From the NCBI GenBank assembly GCA_048498995.1, contig JBEHWX010000035.1, positions 1-55,979 on the forward strand: a DNA stretch of 55,979 nucleotides. Direction: 5' to 3'. Every line of letters starts with the position of its first letter. Within the stretch, counting starts at the first letter, position 1. Below, piece after piece: positions 39,075 to 48,068 of the stretch. The translations under genes and the position numbers were made by a program. The notes below the pieces were generated by a model. That model did no database searches and was not told the DNA's origin. It saw nothing but the letters and a program-made list of their open reading frames with translations. Origin of the DNA: JBEHWX01 sp048498995 (GTDB lineage Bacteria > Bacteroidota > Ignavibacteria > OLB7).

Positions 39075-40079
39075 ATGAACCAGGCAGAACGAGAACGCCT
39101 GGTGGAGCGCTACCTCTCCGGTGAGCTCGATGGCTCCGAGGAGCAGGAGTTCTTCATCCAGGTCGCCGTCGACAACGGTCTGCGGCAGACGCTCAAGGCC
39201 TATCGCATCATGGAGGATGCGATGAGGAAGGATCGCGACGGGGTGCCGCCGGGACACTCCGACGCGCGCGCCCGGATGCTCGGCGTCTGGGCGGTGGCCA
39301 GCGCCGGTTCGGAGCGTGTCTCGCGGCAGGGCGAGCATGCCTCCGCGCCGGCCGCGCGGCCTTCCTCGGGCGGATTGCCGGATGGCCCGTCACCGGGTGG
39401 CCCGTCACCGGGTGGTTCGCCCCGCATCCGGCCGGGAATATCGTCGGGCGGGGCCTTCGGCGGCGCGGCCGGCTGGCTCGTGGCGCTGGCCGGCGTGGCG
39501 CTGGCCGCCGTCGGACTTGTCCTGGCCGGTGGACTCGCCTTCCTCGATCCGCGCCGTCCACCGGCATCGACGCCGAAGTCGGCGCCGACCACGACGCCGG
39601 GAGTGGTCCCGCCGTACGGCACCGTCGGAGGGATTCCCGAAGAGCTTCTGACGAGGCGCCGTCCGCCGGCGCCGTCGGGGAAAGGGACGCCGGATGCCGC
39701 GCGGGCCGAAGGTGCCTCGACCGGAAGCGCGCCGGCCGGAACCAGCTCCGGGGCGGATTCGACGAGCCCCGCGCGCAATCGTCCGGCCGCCGCGGGGGCG
39801 GCATCGGGGGGTGCCTCAGACACGCGGGAACGGGCGCCGGTATCGGCCCGGCGCGTGAAGCCTCGCGCCGACATGCCTCTCCGTTCCACGACATCCCCGG
39901 CGGCATCCGACGGCTCCGCCGGTGCGGGAGCGGATCATCGCGACGCCGCCGGCGCGGAGGCGGCCGCAGGAGCGGCATCCGGAGCGGCATCTGGAGCCGA
40001 GCGGGCCGGACAGGCGAAGTCTCGGCCATCCGGGGCCGACACCATCGACGTTCGTATCAGGGTGAAGCTGCCGAAGTAA
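39075..40079 (+). CDS. Single-span membrane protein, probable anti-sigma partner (1)
   Basis: A 334-aa protein. The N-terminal 50 residues (ERERLVERYLSGELDGSEEQ) resemble the cytoplasmic end of anti-sigma factors, without a zinc-binding HxxxCxxC motif. A Pro/Gly/Ser linker contains a 15-bp repeat coding GGPSP. One membrane helix (WLVALAGVALAAVGLVLAGG) and a long disordered Ala/Ser/Pro-rich extracytoplasmic tail ending TIDVRIRVKLPK follow. Assignment rests on its place after the sigma gene and shared layout with the proteins at 48069 and 50028. Confidence 0.75.
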   Translation: MNQAERERLVERYLSGELDGSEEQEFFIQVAVDNGLRQTLKAYRIMEDAMRKDRDGVPPGHSDARARMLGVWAVASAGSERVSRQGEHASAPAARPSSGGLPDGPSPGGPSPGGSPRIRPGISSGGAFGGAAGWLVALAGVALAAVGLVLAGGLAFLDPRRPPASTPKSAPTTTPGVVPPYGTVGGIPEELLTRRRPPAPSGKGTPDAARAEGASTGSAPAGTSSGADSTSPARNRPAAAGAASGGASDTRERAPVSARRVKPRADMPLRSTTSPAASDGSAGAGADHRDAAGAEAAAGAASGAASGAERAGQAKSRPSGADTIDVRIRVKLPK

Positions 40080-40331
40080 CGCTCGCCGGCGCGGCCGTCC
40101 TGGCCGGGTGAGGCACGCACGGCGATCGCGGCTCCCCGCCGACGCTCTCCGGGCCGGATCCTGCCGATCCGGTTCGGAAGCGAGGTCCCGAGCGCGCTCG
40201 CGCACGCCGCGCGCACGGGCGGCGTGTATGTCGAGAGGGAAGGGGGAAGCCGCGCGGCTTCGGCGCGGCGAGGATCGAAGGGAGGATGGCGATGGTTCGG
40301 CGGTCCCGACGTGGGGCCACGCATGATGCAT

Positions 40332-40392
40332 CAGGCTCCGTGGAAGCGAGATCCGATCCGACGATCGGAATGGCGCGCTCCCACGGAGCCTG
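40332..40392. terminator. Long bidirectional terminator hairpin
   Basis: CAGGCTCCGTGG pairs with CCACGGAGCCTG; AGCG/CGCT and an inner CCGATC/GATCGG continue the fold over 61 bases. It lies between the convergent anti-sigma (+) and hypothetical (-) genes; the rest of the 40080-40437 gap has no gene. Confidence 0.75.
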
Positions 40393-40437
40393 TCGTGTAT
40401 CGCCGCCGGGAATTCCGGAGCGGGGCCGAGATGTGGA

Positions 40438-41025
40438 TCAGGTCGTGGCTCCCTCGGCGGGGATCCCGGCCGCCAGCTCGGCGAGGCCGCCGGCCGGAAG
40501 GGGCTCGTTCAGTCTGTCGTTCGGGATTCCCAGTCTGGCCAGCGCCATGTGAACGCAGGTATTGGAGTCCCAGAGCGACTTCCCTTCATCGAGGCCATTG
40601 GTATAGCGGGCCCCTTCGGCTTCGAACAGATTCCACGAGCGGACCGCGGCCTCGACGAGCATCCGATACTGTCCGGGAGTATTCATCCAGAGCCCGTTCT
40701 CGTAGCAGAGAAACAGGAGGGTTCCCCAGTCGGTGGCGAGGCACTCCTGGAAAACGCGCTCGGTCAGCTCCCGGGGAAGCTTCCGTTCAAGGATCGCTTC
40801 GTAGACATATCTCAGCGGGAGATAACATTGGAAGTGGGGCGATCCGCCGATGAGCGGGCTGGGACCCTCGAGCACCAGATAGCCCGGGAGATCCCTGGTG
40901 TCGAGCATCTGATCGGCCTTGACGGCCTCGGCGAGGCTGGCGCCGCGCGCGAGCTCCTTGATGATCCCTCGCATTCTCGGCCGGACCTCCTTGTACGGTC
41001 CGTAGGTGATTGCCGGTAGTAGCAT
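40438..41025 (-). CDS. Hypothetical protein (195 aa)
   Basis: A 195-aa soluble, mostly helical protein (MRGIIKELARGASLAEAVKA, FQECLATDWGTLLFLCYENG, NTCVHMALARLGIPNDRLN). I do not recognise the family. It begins 140 bases after the end of the eCIS-core gene, on the same strand, and has its own promoter-like TAAGTTTC 33 bases upstream. It might be a partner or immunity protein of the eCIS-core protein, but nothing in its sequence shows this. Confidence 0.7.
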   Translation of the reverse strand: MLLPAITYGPYKEVRPRMRGIIKELARGASLAEAVKADQMLDTRDLPGYLVLEGPSPLIGGSPHFQCYLPLRYVYEAILERKLPRELTERVFQECLATDWGTLLFLCYENGLWMNTPGQYRMLVEAAVRSWNLFEAEGARYTNGLDEGKSLWDSNTCVHMALARLGIPNDRLNEPLPAGGLAELAAGIPAEGATT

Positions 41026-41057
41026 TGCGATCGCAGCTCCAATTGGTTGTGTGCCCG

Positions 41058-41065
41058 GAAACTTA
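41058..41065 (-). promoter_or_regulatory. TAAGTTTC, candidate -7 element
   Basis: The minus strand reads TTCGTAAGTTTC 33 bases before the start of the 195-aa protein gene. It shares the TTCGTAAGTTT string and spacing with the EIIA promoter candidate at 23912. Confidence 0.45.
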
Positions 41066-41097
41066 CGAACCCTTCGGCCTCGGACATGCCGGGGACT

Positions 41098-41157
41098 CGC
41101 GGCGCGCCGACATCGCGGCACGTGGACATCGCGGCACGTGGACATCGCGGCGCCGGG
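41098..41157. repeat. 16-bp tandem repeat (GACATCGCGGCACGTG)
   Basis: Two exact copies of GACATCGCGGCACGTG and a partial third, preceded by a related CGGCGCGCC stretch, lie between the eCIS-core gene and the 195-aa protein gene. Confidence 0.8.
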
Positions 41158-41165
41158 ATTGTCGG

Positions 41166-43367
41166 TTACGGTACCAGGATCGGGATCGGTTCGAAGACCG
41201 GTGGAATCTCCGGAATCGTCGGGATCTCCGGCAGGGGCGTGCCCGGTGCCGGTGTCAGCGGCGGAACGATGACCGGATCGGTGGATGGCTGCCGTACCGG
41301 AACCCTGACCGGCTCGCGCACTCTCTCCTTCTCCCCTTCCTCGTCCGGTGCCTTGTAGACGATCACCCCCGGCATCGGGGAAAAGAACGTGTAGACGACG
41401 TTGTCGATCGTCGTCGTTCCGGAAACGCCCGGATTGTCCGAGGGGCCGAGCGTCATGTCGGTCGCGCCTTCGCGATGGAAGAGCGCCAGGTACATATCCG
41501 CCTCGCTCTTGGCCAGCGCGACCAGCGAGACCGGCTTGATCTCGTAGAGAACGCGCTGCGTGATGTTCGTGATGTCCGGCTTGAGTCGAAGCTCGGGAGG
41601 ACGCTGGCTTCGCTTCGGTTTGACATATCCCGGGACGAGGCGCGCAAGAAGCGAGGTCATCGGATAGTAGTTGGTCAGCACCACGTCGGCGCGATTCCTG
41701 GAGATATAATATTGCGCGATCGCTTTGTGGATCTCCGTCCCGATCTTGAGCTGAGGGGGCTGTACCCCCGCCTGCTGGGTGGTGGTCCCATTCCCGTTCT
41801 GCTTTGCCGGATCCTGCGTCGGCGTCTGTTGCGGCTGCATCAGACTGTTGACGCTGCTGTACTTCAGGTGGTCGCCGAGCGCTTTCTGATCCTCGCTTGA
41901 GAGCTCCTCGATCTGCGGGCGGAGCCGGTCGAGCTCCTCCTTGACGACATCCGGATATCGGCTCAGCTTGTTGTTCGAGTAGGAATAGGTCAGCCGATGA
42001 ACCGCCATCGCCACCTTGATCCGCTTCATCTGCTCGTCGCTCACCTGTTCCGGCTTCACCTTGTCGGCGTTGAGCATCAGCTTGTCGAGTCGGCCGTAGT
42101 AGGCGAGCTGTTCGCAGACGTTCTCGATCTGCCACATCTCGCGTCCGCTCATCAAGGTGAAGGCGGTCGCGAAATCCCCCTTGTCGACCGCGTCCATCAC
42201 ATAGTCCGCGTCGGACTTGAGCTCGACCATCTCGGGAGCGTCCTCCTGGCAGCGCTGCAGGCTCAGATGCATCCCGCGCGATAGCGGCGCCGGCTTGGTG
42301 GCTCCCTTGGCGCCGCCACCTCCCCAGAGCCTGGCCATGGCGCGAGTGGTGGCTCCCTCGGCCTCGCGCTCCAGCCGTCCGGATTCCGCGCCGCCGGTGG
42401 AGGTGGCGCCCCGCTGTTGCGCCACGTGGGTCAGCTCGTGCGCCAGCAGGCCATCACCCGTCATCGTTCCCGGCCGGTACTCTCCACGTCCGAACGCCAC
42501 GTGGTTGCCGACGGCGAAGGCGCGCGCGTTCATCGCGTCGGAGAGCTCGTGGGCCGTCGGATCGGTATGAACCCGAACATCCGAGAAGTCGTGTCCCAGC
42601 GCGGTGGACATGCGGGCGGCGATCGAGCCGTCCAGCACCGATCCGCCGCCGAGCTGCTGGCGGACGGTCTCCGGCGCCCGGCTGTCGTTGAATCCTCCCA
42701 TGCGCGCCATCGGCATGATCCGTCCGGCGCCGGATGCTCCGCCCCGCGACGGAGCTCCCCCCGCGTCCGGATGCTCCGGCACGCCGGTGACGCGCCCGGT
42801 GGCCATCCAGATCATCACCGAGGAGCGGACGTGGTCGGTGACGCGGTCGATGTACTGTTGCGCGGTGCTGCTGCCGGCGGTCTCCGGCGCGAACTTCCCG
42901 ATCGCCGACTCGATGTGCGCGGCGCTCTTTCCCTCGTAGTAGCCGAACCAGTAGACAAGCCAGGGGCAGTTCTCGGTGGACCACTTCGTCCCCTTGAACA
43001 GCTCCTCGAGCCTCGCGGTGACCGTCGATTTCAGGGTGGCGATGAATTCCCCCTTGGACATCTGTCCGGAGCCGGGTGCCTCCCCGTCGTCGACGATCAG
43101 GGGACCGACTCCTTCCGCCGGCTTCCGCTCCTCGGTCGATTCCTCGGTCGTCCCCTCGGGAGAGGCGGGCGCCCGATGGATGCCGATCGGCGCGGGCGTT
43201 ACCGGCAGGGGGGAGGGGTCGAAGCCGTTGCCGTCACGGCCGTTCGGCGCGCCCCAGTCGGCACGGAGGGATGTCTGAATCGGAAACGAGCGTACGGACG
43301 TGGTTGCCGAGGAGGCGTGGCCGCCATCGGCGTGATCGACGTTCCTGTCGAGAAATTCCCTGGCCAT
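41166..43367 (-). CDS. eCIS-core (DUF4157) protein with a PD-(D/E)xK nuclease-like C-terminus
   Basis: A 733-aa protein. Residues about 240-320 are the eCIS core domain (DUF4157): LGHDFSDVRVHTDPTAHELS and the zinc-protease-like HELTHVAQQ at 310-318. DUF4157 proteins are typically cargo of extracellular contractile injection systems or related polymorphic toxins. Residues about 540-635 look like a PD-(D/E)xK nuclease: GTEIHKAIAQYY (543-554), KPDI with D598, and E609-I-K611 in VLYEIKPVSL, then a helix with Tyr. A Pro-rich tail ends the protein. AGGAAG precedes the ATG. No eCIS sheath, tube or baseplate gene is in the window. Toxin activity is inferred. Confidence 0.85.
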   Translation of the reverse strand: MAREFLDRNVDHADGGHASSATTSVRSFPIQTSLRADWGAPNGRDGNGFDPSPLPVTPAPIGIHRAPASPEGTTEESTEERKPAEGVGPLIVDDGEAPGSGQMSKGEFIATLKSTVTARLEELFKGTKWSTENCPWLVYWFGYYEGKSAAHIESAIGKFAPETAGSSTAQQYIDRVTDHVRSSVMIWMATGRVTGVPEHPDAGGAPSRGGASGAGRIMPMARMGGFNDSRAPETVRQQLGGGSVLDGSIAARMSTALGHDFSDVRVHTDPTAHELSDAMNARAFAVGNHVAFGRGEYRPGTMTGDGLLAHELTHVAQQRGATSTGGAESGRLEREAEGATTRAMARLWGGGGAKGATKPAPLSRGMHLSLQRCQEDAPEMVELKSDADYVMDAVDKGDFATAFTLMSGREMWQIENVCEQLAYYGRLDKLMLNADKVKPEQVSDEQMKRIKVAMAVHRLTYSYSNNKLSRYPDVVKEELDRLRPQIEELSSEDQKALGDHLKYSSVNSLMQPQQTPTQDPAKQNGNGTTTQQAGVQPPQLKIGTEIHKAIAQYYISRNRADVVLTNYYPMTSLLARLVPGYVKPKRSQRPPELRLKPDITNITQRVLYEIKPVSLVALAKSEADMYLALFHREGATDMTLGPSDNPGVSGTTTIDNVVYTFFSPMPGVIVYKAPDEEGEKERVREPVRVPVRQPSTDPVIVPPLTPAPGTPLPEIPTIPEIPPVFEPIPILVP

Positions 43368-43823
43368 GGTGTTGGCTTCCTGCCTTCGCGCCTGCGTGCG
43401 GCGCGTGCGTGATGGTGATGTATCCGGGGTGGATCCCGGCAACCGCGTGTCCGGTCTCGAGCGCTCCGACGGGTAATGCTCGACAGATGGTGAATCGATG
43501 CGGCGCGGTGGTGCTCCGGTGTTCGAACCGGGTGAACATACCGGGCGGACCGATCAGAGTCAACCCCGCCGGCCGCAACGGCGCGGCTCCTCTCCGGCCG
43601 AGGCTCCTCTCCGGCGGGGCTCCTCTCATTCGGCCGAACTCGCGCTTTCTTACGGTTCCGGGCGCGATTCTCTGGCGGCCGAACCGTAACTTCCCCCTCA
43701 CGTCGTCGTGTCACCGGCTCCAGCAACGCCGTGCCGACCGGAGAGCTCCGAGGGGGCCATCCGGCCGCCGGCGCCCCGCGGTCGGGCGCGACGCGATCCC
43801 GATCGCAACATCATCTCTCTCGA
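43368..43823. other. Divergent intergenic region between eCIS-core gene and hisS
   Basis: It holds three 17-bp units around 43585-43635 (GGCTCCTCTCCGGCCGA family) and an inverted repeat TTACGGTTC-N22-GAACCGTAA at 43650-43689, which may be an operator or hairpin. I see no gene. Confidence 0.55.
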
Positions 43824-45155
43824 GTGAGCAACGCAGTGAGCGCTTCCTTCCAAACGCTGAAAGGATTCAAGGACATCCTCCCCGAGGAGAGCCGGAAATG
43901 GCTCTGGCTGGAGGGGAAGATCCGGGAACTGATGGAACGCTACGATTTCGGGGAGCTCCGGCTGCCGATCGCCGAGGCGACCGAGCTGTTCGCCCGCGGC
44001 GTCGGGGCCGGAACCGACGTGGTCAGCAAGGAGATGTACTCCTTCCTCGACAAGTCGGATCCTCCCGTGTCGATCACGCTCCGTCCGGAGCTGACCGCCG
44101 GGGCGGCGCGCGCCTACGTGGAGCACTCGATCGCCCAGCAGCAGCCGGTGACCAAGTGGTTCTACCTCGGCCCCGCCTTCCGCTACGAGCAGCCGCAGGC
44201 CGGCCGCTTCCGCCAGTTCCACACCTTCGGCATCGAGCTGATCGGCTCCCCGCAGCCGGAGGCCGACGTGGAGGTGATCACCGCCGGGGCGGATCTGATC
44301 CGTAGCCTCGGCATCGGCAACTTCCGCCTCCGCCTCAACTCCCTCGGCATGCCGGAGGAGCGCGTGGCCTATCGCGCATCGCTCCTGGAGTTCCTTCAGG
44401 GACGCCGCGACCGCCTGAGCGAGGAGAGCCTCCGGAGGATGGAGGCCAACCCGCTCCGCGTGCTCGACTCGAAGAAGGACGAAGATATCCGCGCCACCGA
44501 GGATGCCCCGTCGATCGGGGAGTTCCTCGGCGACGAGTCGCGCGAGCATTTCGATCAGGTCCGACGCCTGCTCGACGATCAGGGGATCGACTACGTGATC
44601 GATCCGCGGCTGGTGCGCGGCCTCGACTACTATACCCGGACCGCGTTCGAGTTCCAGGGGCTCGACCTCGGCGCGCAGGACGCGCTCGGCGGCGGCGGCC
44701 GCTACGACGGGCTGATCCAGGAGGTCGGCGGCAAGCCGACGCCGGCGGTCGGTTTCGGGATGGGGCTCGAGCGTCTGCTGATCGCCGCCGAGGCGGCCGG
44801 TCGGATGCCGGCGCTCCCGCAGGAGATCGACGCCTACGTGATCGGACTGGACGATGCCTCCCGGCGCTGGGCAACCGGCGCGGTCCGCGCGCTCCGCGGC
44901 GGCGGCATGTCGGTCGATTACGATCTGCTCCGCCGCTCGATGAAGGCGCAGATGCGGGAGGCCAACCGGAAGGGGGCGCGCTTCGTGGTGATCGTCGGGG
45001 AGAACGAGCTGGCCGAGCGGGTGGCGCAGGTGAAGGATATGCAGCTGCACACGCAGCGGGGCGTATCGTTCGACGACCTGGCCGGCGAGCTGCTGACCTC
45101 GCTCGCCACCGTGCCTGCCGGCGCCGACGCTCCCGGGCCGATCTCCGAATCGTGA
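43824..45155 (+). CDS. hisS: Histidine--tRNA ligase
   Basis: A 443-aa class II aminoacyl-tRNA synthetase that charges tRNA-His. Motif 2 is FYLGPAFRYEQPQAGRFRQF, the histidine-specific signatures are LVRGLDYYTRTAFEF and GGGGRYDGL, and motif 3 is GFGMGLERLL. A C-terminal anticodon-binding domain (YVIGLDDASRRWATGAVRAL) follows. The start was placed at GTG 43824, just before the conserved LKGFKDILPEE; a GTG at 43836 is equally possible. An ATG at 43731 would add an Arg/Ser-rich leader not typical of the family. Confidence 0.97.
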   Translation: MSNAVSASFQTLKGFKDILPEESRKWLWLEGKIRELMERYDFGELRLPIAEATELFARGVGAGTDVVSKEMYSFLDKSDPPVSITLRPELTAGAARAYVEHSIAQQQPVTKWFYLGPAFRYEQPQAGRFRQFHTFGIELIGSPQPEADVEVITAGADLIRSLGIGNFRLRLNSLGMPEERVAYRASLLEFLQGRRDRLSEESLRRMEANPLRVLDSKKDEDIRATEDAPSIGEFLGDESREHFDQVRRLLDDQGIDYVIDPRLVRGLDYYTRTAFEFQGLDLGAQDALGGGGRYDGLIQEVGGKPTPAVGFGMGLERLLIAAEAAGRMPALPQEIDAYVIGLDDASRRWATGAVRALRGGGMSVDYDLLRRSMKAQMREANRKGARFVVIVGENELAERVAQVKDMQLHTQRGVSFDDLAGELLTSLATVPAGADAPGPISES

Positions 45156-45432
45156 CCGAATCGTGACCGATCCGTCGGGAGGCTTCCATCGGCCGGTCCC
45201 GGCGAGAGATCTCACCGAGGGATTCCACCGGAAGATTCCGGGAGATTCCAGCGGGGAGGCTCGACGGGCGATTCCGACGTGGAATTGGGCTTGAAGGGGG
45301 GCGAATGTTTGGAGTATCGTTTGCGGTCCTTCATCTTCGAGTCCCCCCGACGCCCGACGCCGGGGAGTCGAGGCTCCACCGGGCGGTTTCTCGCCGGGAG
45401 ATTCCTCGGCCGATCCAACGGATAGCTCTCTG
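45156..45432. other. Intergenic region with degenerate GATTCC repeats
   Basis: The hexamer GATTCC (or GGATTCC) recurs at irregular 13-25-base steps between 45218 and 45290 and again near 45410, in GC-rich context. It looks like a decayed minisatellite upstream of the histidine kinase gene. Confidence 0.5.
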
Positions 45433-46740
45433 ATGTCCCGTCTCAAGTCAATACGACTTCCGGTCTCGGCCAACATCAAGCTCACGCTGGTGTTCCTGGC
45501 GTTTCTGATCGTGGCCGGCATGCTCTTCTACACGCAGCAGCTGGTCGAGGAGCTGAAGCGCTCCGAGCGGAAGACGATCGATTTCTACGCGAACACGCTC
45601 CAGAAGCTCGCCTCCAATCCGGAGATGGGCTCCTCGGGGCTGGACGCCCTCGCCTACGACCTGTCGACGACGATCGACTTCCCGATGATCCTCACCGATG
45701 CCGAGAAGGCGCCGCAGGGACGGGAGATCGACGGGAAGTTCTCCTACCGCGACTACGTCAAGAACATCGACTTCGACTCGACCCGCTCCCCGGAGGCCCA
45801 GAAGAAGGAGCTGCTGGCCCGGATCAGGGAGATGCAGTCGGTCTACGATCCGCTGCCGATCTACTACGTCGAGGGACGCGACTCGACGGTGATGAACTAC
45901 ATCTTCTACGAGGATTCGGTCACGATCAAGCATCTGCGCTGGCTCCCCTACGCGGAGATCGTGATCATCGCGATGTTCATCCTCGTCGGCTACATCAGCT
46001 TCAGCTACGTCAAGCGGAACGAGCAGTCGAACATCTGGGTCGGCATGGCCAAGGAGACTGCCCACCAGCTCGGCACGCCGCTGAGCTCGCTGCTCGGCTG
46101 GATCGAGCTGCTCCGCTACATGCCCGAGGATACCGCGCAGGTGCTCGAGGCGGCCGAGGAGATGGAGCGGGATGTCAACCGCCTGAACAAGGTGGCGCAG
46201 CGCTTCTCGAAGATCGGGTCGGCCGCGGAGCTGAAGGTGGTCGAGATCAACGACGTGCTCCGGAACGTGATCACCTACTTCGAGCGCCGGCTCCCGCATC
46301 TCGGCAAGAAGGTCACCCTCACCCTCGAGGAGAGCGGCCCGGTCTACGTGGCGATCAACGTCGACCTGTTCGAATGGGTCTTCGAGAACCTCGTCCGGAA
46401 CGCGGCCGACGCCATCGACCACCCGAGCGGACGGATCAGGATCCGGGTCCGCGAGGTGCGCCAGCAGGCGGTGATCGACGTGATCGACAACGGCCGCGGC
46501 ATCGACCCGAAGATCCGGAAGGATATCTTCCGTCCCGGCTTCTCGACCAAGCAGCGGGGCTGGGGACTCGGGCTCTCGCTGGCCAAGCGGATCGTCGAGG
46601 ATTATCACGGCGGCAAGATCGTGGTGAAGGAGTCCTCCCCGGAGGGCACCACCTTCCGCATCCGGCTGGAGGCGCAGCAGGCGCCGGAAGCTCCGACCCG
46701 GTCGGTCACCAGCCTCCCCGCCGCCGACGCGCTCGCCTGA
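45433..46740 (+). CDS. Membrane sensor histidine kinase
   Basis: A 435-aa kinase. Membrane helices are at about 15-34 and 172-192; between them lies a periplasmic sensor of about 135 residues. The phospho-acceptor His211 is in MAKETAHQLGTPLSSLLGWI, a variant H-box seen in Bacteroidota kinases. The N-box (ENLVRNAADAID), G1 (DNGRGIDP) and G2 (GWGLGLSLAKRI) are all present. No response regulator gene is next to it, so its partner lies elsewhere. No Shine-Dalgarno is evident. Confidence 0.93.
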   Translation: MSRLKSIRLPVSANIKLTLVFLAFLIVAGMLFYTQQLVEELKRSERKTIDFYANTLQKLASNPEMGSSGLDALAYDLSTTIDFPMILTDAEKAPQGREIDGKFSYRDYVKNIDFDSTRSPEAQKKELLARIREMQSVYDPLPIYYVEGRDSTVMNYIFYEDSVTIKHLRWLPYAEIVIIAMFILVGYISFSYVKRNEQSNIWVGMAKETAHQLGTPLSSLLGWIELLRYMPEDTAQVLEAAEEMERDVNRLNKVAQRFSKIGSAAELKVVEINDVLRNVITYFERRLPHLGKKVTLTLEESGPVYVAINVDLFEWVFENLVRNAADAIDHPSGRIRIRVREVRQQAVIDVIDNGRGIDPKIRKDIFRPGFSTKQRGWGLGLSLAKRIVEDYHGGKIVVKESSPEGTTFRIRLEAQQAPEAPTRSVTSLPAADALA

Positions 46741-46938
46741 GGCGAGCGGATCGGCTGCCGGTCCCCGGGCCTCGATGGTCATCATCCGAACACTACCAGC
46801 GGCTCTTCAGCCGGAGAGATCCGGGAAGATGGCGCTCCTCCGACCGGCGATGCCCCGCGGCATCCTCCGGACATCCCGTCCGCTTCGAGCGCCGGCTCCC
46901 GTCCCGAGCGCATCAACCAACGATTACATGGTATTCTT

Positions 46939-47943
46939 ATGAGCACTAGTGCGTCCTACAAGAACGCCGGCGTCGACATCCAGGCCGGTGAAGAGGTGGT
47001 AGACCGGATCAAGCCGCTGGTCCGCTCCACCTTCAACCCGCATGTCCTGGCCGATATCGGTGGCTTCGGCGGACTCTACGATGCCTCCTTTCTGAAGACC
47101 CTCCACGAGCCGGTGCTCGTCTCCTCGGTCGACGGCGTCGGCACCAAGCTCAAGGTCGCCTTCATGACCGGCCGCTACGATACCGTCGGCCAGGATCTGG
47201 TGAATCACTGCGTGAACGACATCGCCGTCTGCGGCGCGCGTCCCCTCTTCTTCCTCGACTACTTCGCCACCGGCCGTCTGGAGCCGAACGTGGCGGTCGA
47301 GGTGATCGCCGGGTTCGCTCATGCCTGCCGCGAGAACGGCTGCGCGCTGATCGGCGGCGAGACGGCGGAGATGCCCTCGATGTATCAGGATGGCGAGTTC
47401 GATCTGGCCGGCACCGTGGTCGGCGTCGTAGACCGTGCTCATATGATCACCGGTTCGACCACCGTCGCGGGGGATGTGCTCCTCGGTCTCCCCTCGACCG
47501 GACTCCATACCAACGGCTACTCCCTGGCCCGCGCTGTCCTGTTTCCGAAGCACGATGTGAACGATCAGGTGCCGGAGACCGGACGGACGATCGCCGACGA
47601 GCTGCTGAGCGTGCACCGCTCCTACCTGGGAGCGATTCAGGAGACGATGCGGATCGATGGTGTTCATGCGTACTCCCATATCACCGGCGGCGGCCTGGAG
47701 GGGAACACCCGGCGCGTGGTCCGCTCCCCTCTCCGCCTCAAGGTGGACTGGAGCGCGTGGGAGCGTCCGGCGATCTTCCGCTTCATTCAGGAGGAGGGGA
47801 GCGTGGCCGAGGAGGATATCCGCCAGGCGCTCAACCTCGGCATCGGCCTGGTGATCGTGGTGGCCCGCGCCGCCGTCGATACCGTTACCGCGGCGCTCGA
47901 GAGGATCGGCGAGACCCCGATCGTGATCGGCGAGGTAGTCTGA
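46939..47943 (+). CDS. purM: Phosphoribosylformylglycinamidine cyclo-ligase (AIR synthetase)
   Basis: A 334-aa enzyme of the fifth step of purine synthesis, converting FGAM to AIR with ATP. Signature segments are YKNAGVDIQAGEEVVDRIK, SSVDGVGTKLKVAF, CVNDIAVCGARPLFFLDYF, IGGETAEMPSMY and HITGGGLEGNTRRV. Length is normal. The ATG has no Shine-Dalgarno. It is monocistronic, ending in a 32-bp palindromic terminator. No other pur gene is nearby. Confidence 0.97.
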   Translation: MSTSASYKNAGVDIQAGEEVVDRIKPLVRSTFNPHVLADIGGFGGLYDASFLKTLHEPVLVSSVDGVGTKLKVAFMTGRYDTVGQDLVNHCVNDIAVCGARPLFFLDYFATGRLEPNVAVEVIAGFAHACRENGCALIGGETAEMPSMYQDGEFDLAGTVVGVVDRAHMITGSTTVAGDVLLGLPSTGLHTNGYSLARAVLFPKHDVNDQVPETGRTIADELLSVHRSYLGAIQETMRIDGVHAYSHITGGGLEGNTRRVVRSPLRLKVDWSAWERPAIFRFIQEEGSVAEEDIRQALNLGIGLVIVVARAAVDTVTAALERIGETPIVIGEVV

Positions 47944-47972
47944 GACGGCACCGCCGTTCGGAGCACAAAGCA

Positions 47973-48004
47973 CGAGGGCCCGGAGATCGATCTCCGGGCC
48001 CTCG
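47973..48004. terminator. Bidirectional terminator, 32-bp perfect palindrome
   Basis: A perfect inverted repeat with 16-bp arms beginning CGAGGGCCCGGAGATC, located between purM (+) and the convergent anti-sigma gene (-). Confidence 0.85.
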
Positions 48005-48068
48005 GTCGTTTCGGTGAGCTCGATCGCGCGGAGCCGGGATGCGCGGCCGCGCGGCCGGCGATGTGGGC

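Noticed and set aside
41166..43367. A complete contractile injection (eCIS) gene cluster
   Set aside because: Only a DUF4157 protein is present; no sheath, tube, baseplate or AAA+ eCIS ATPase. The MoxR ATPase at 16354 belongs to a different operon.
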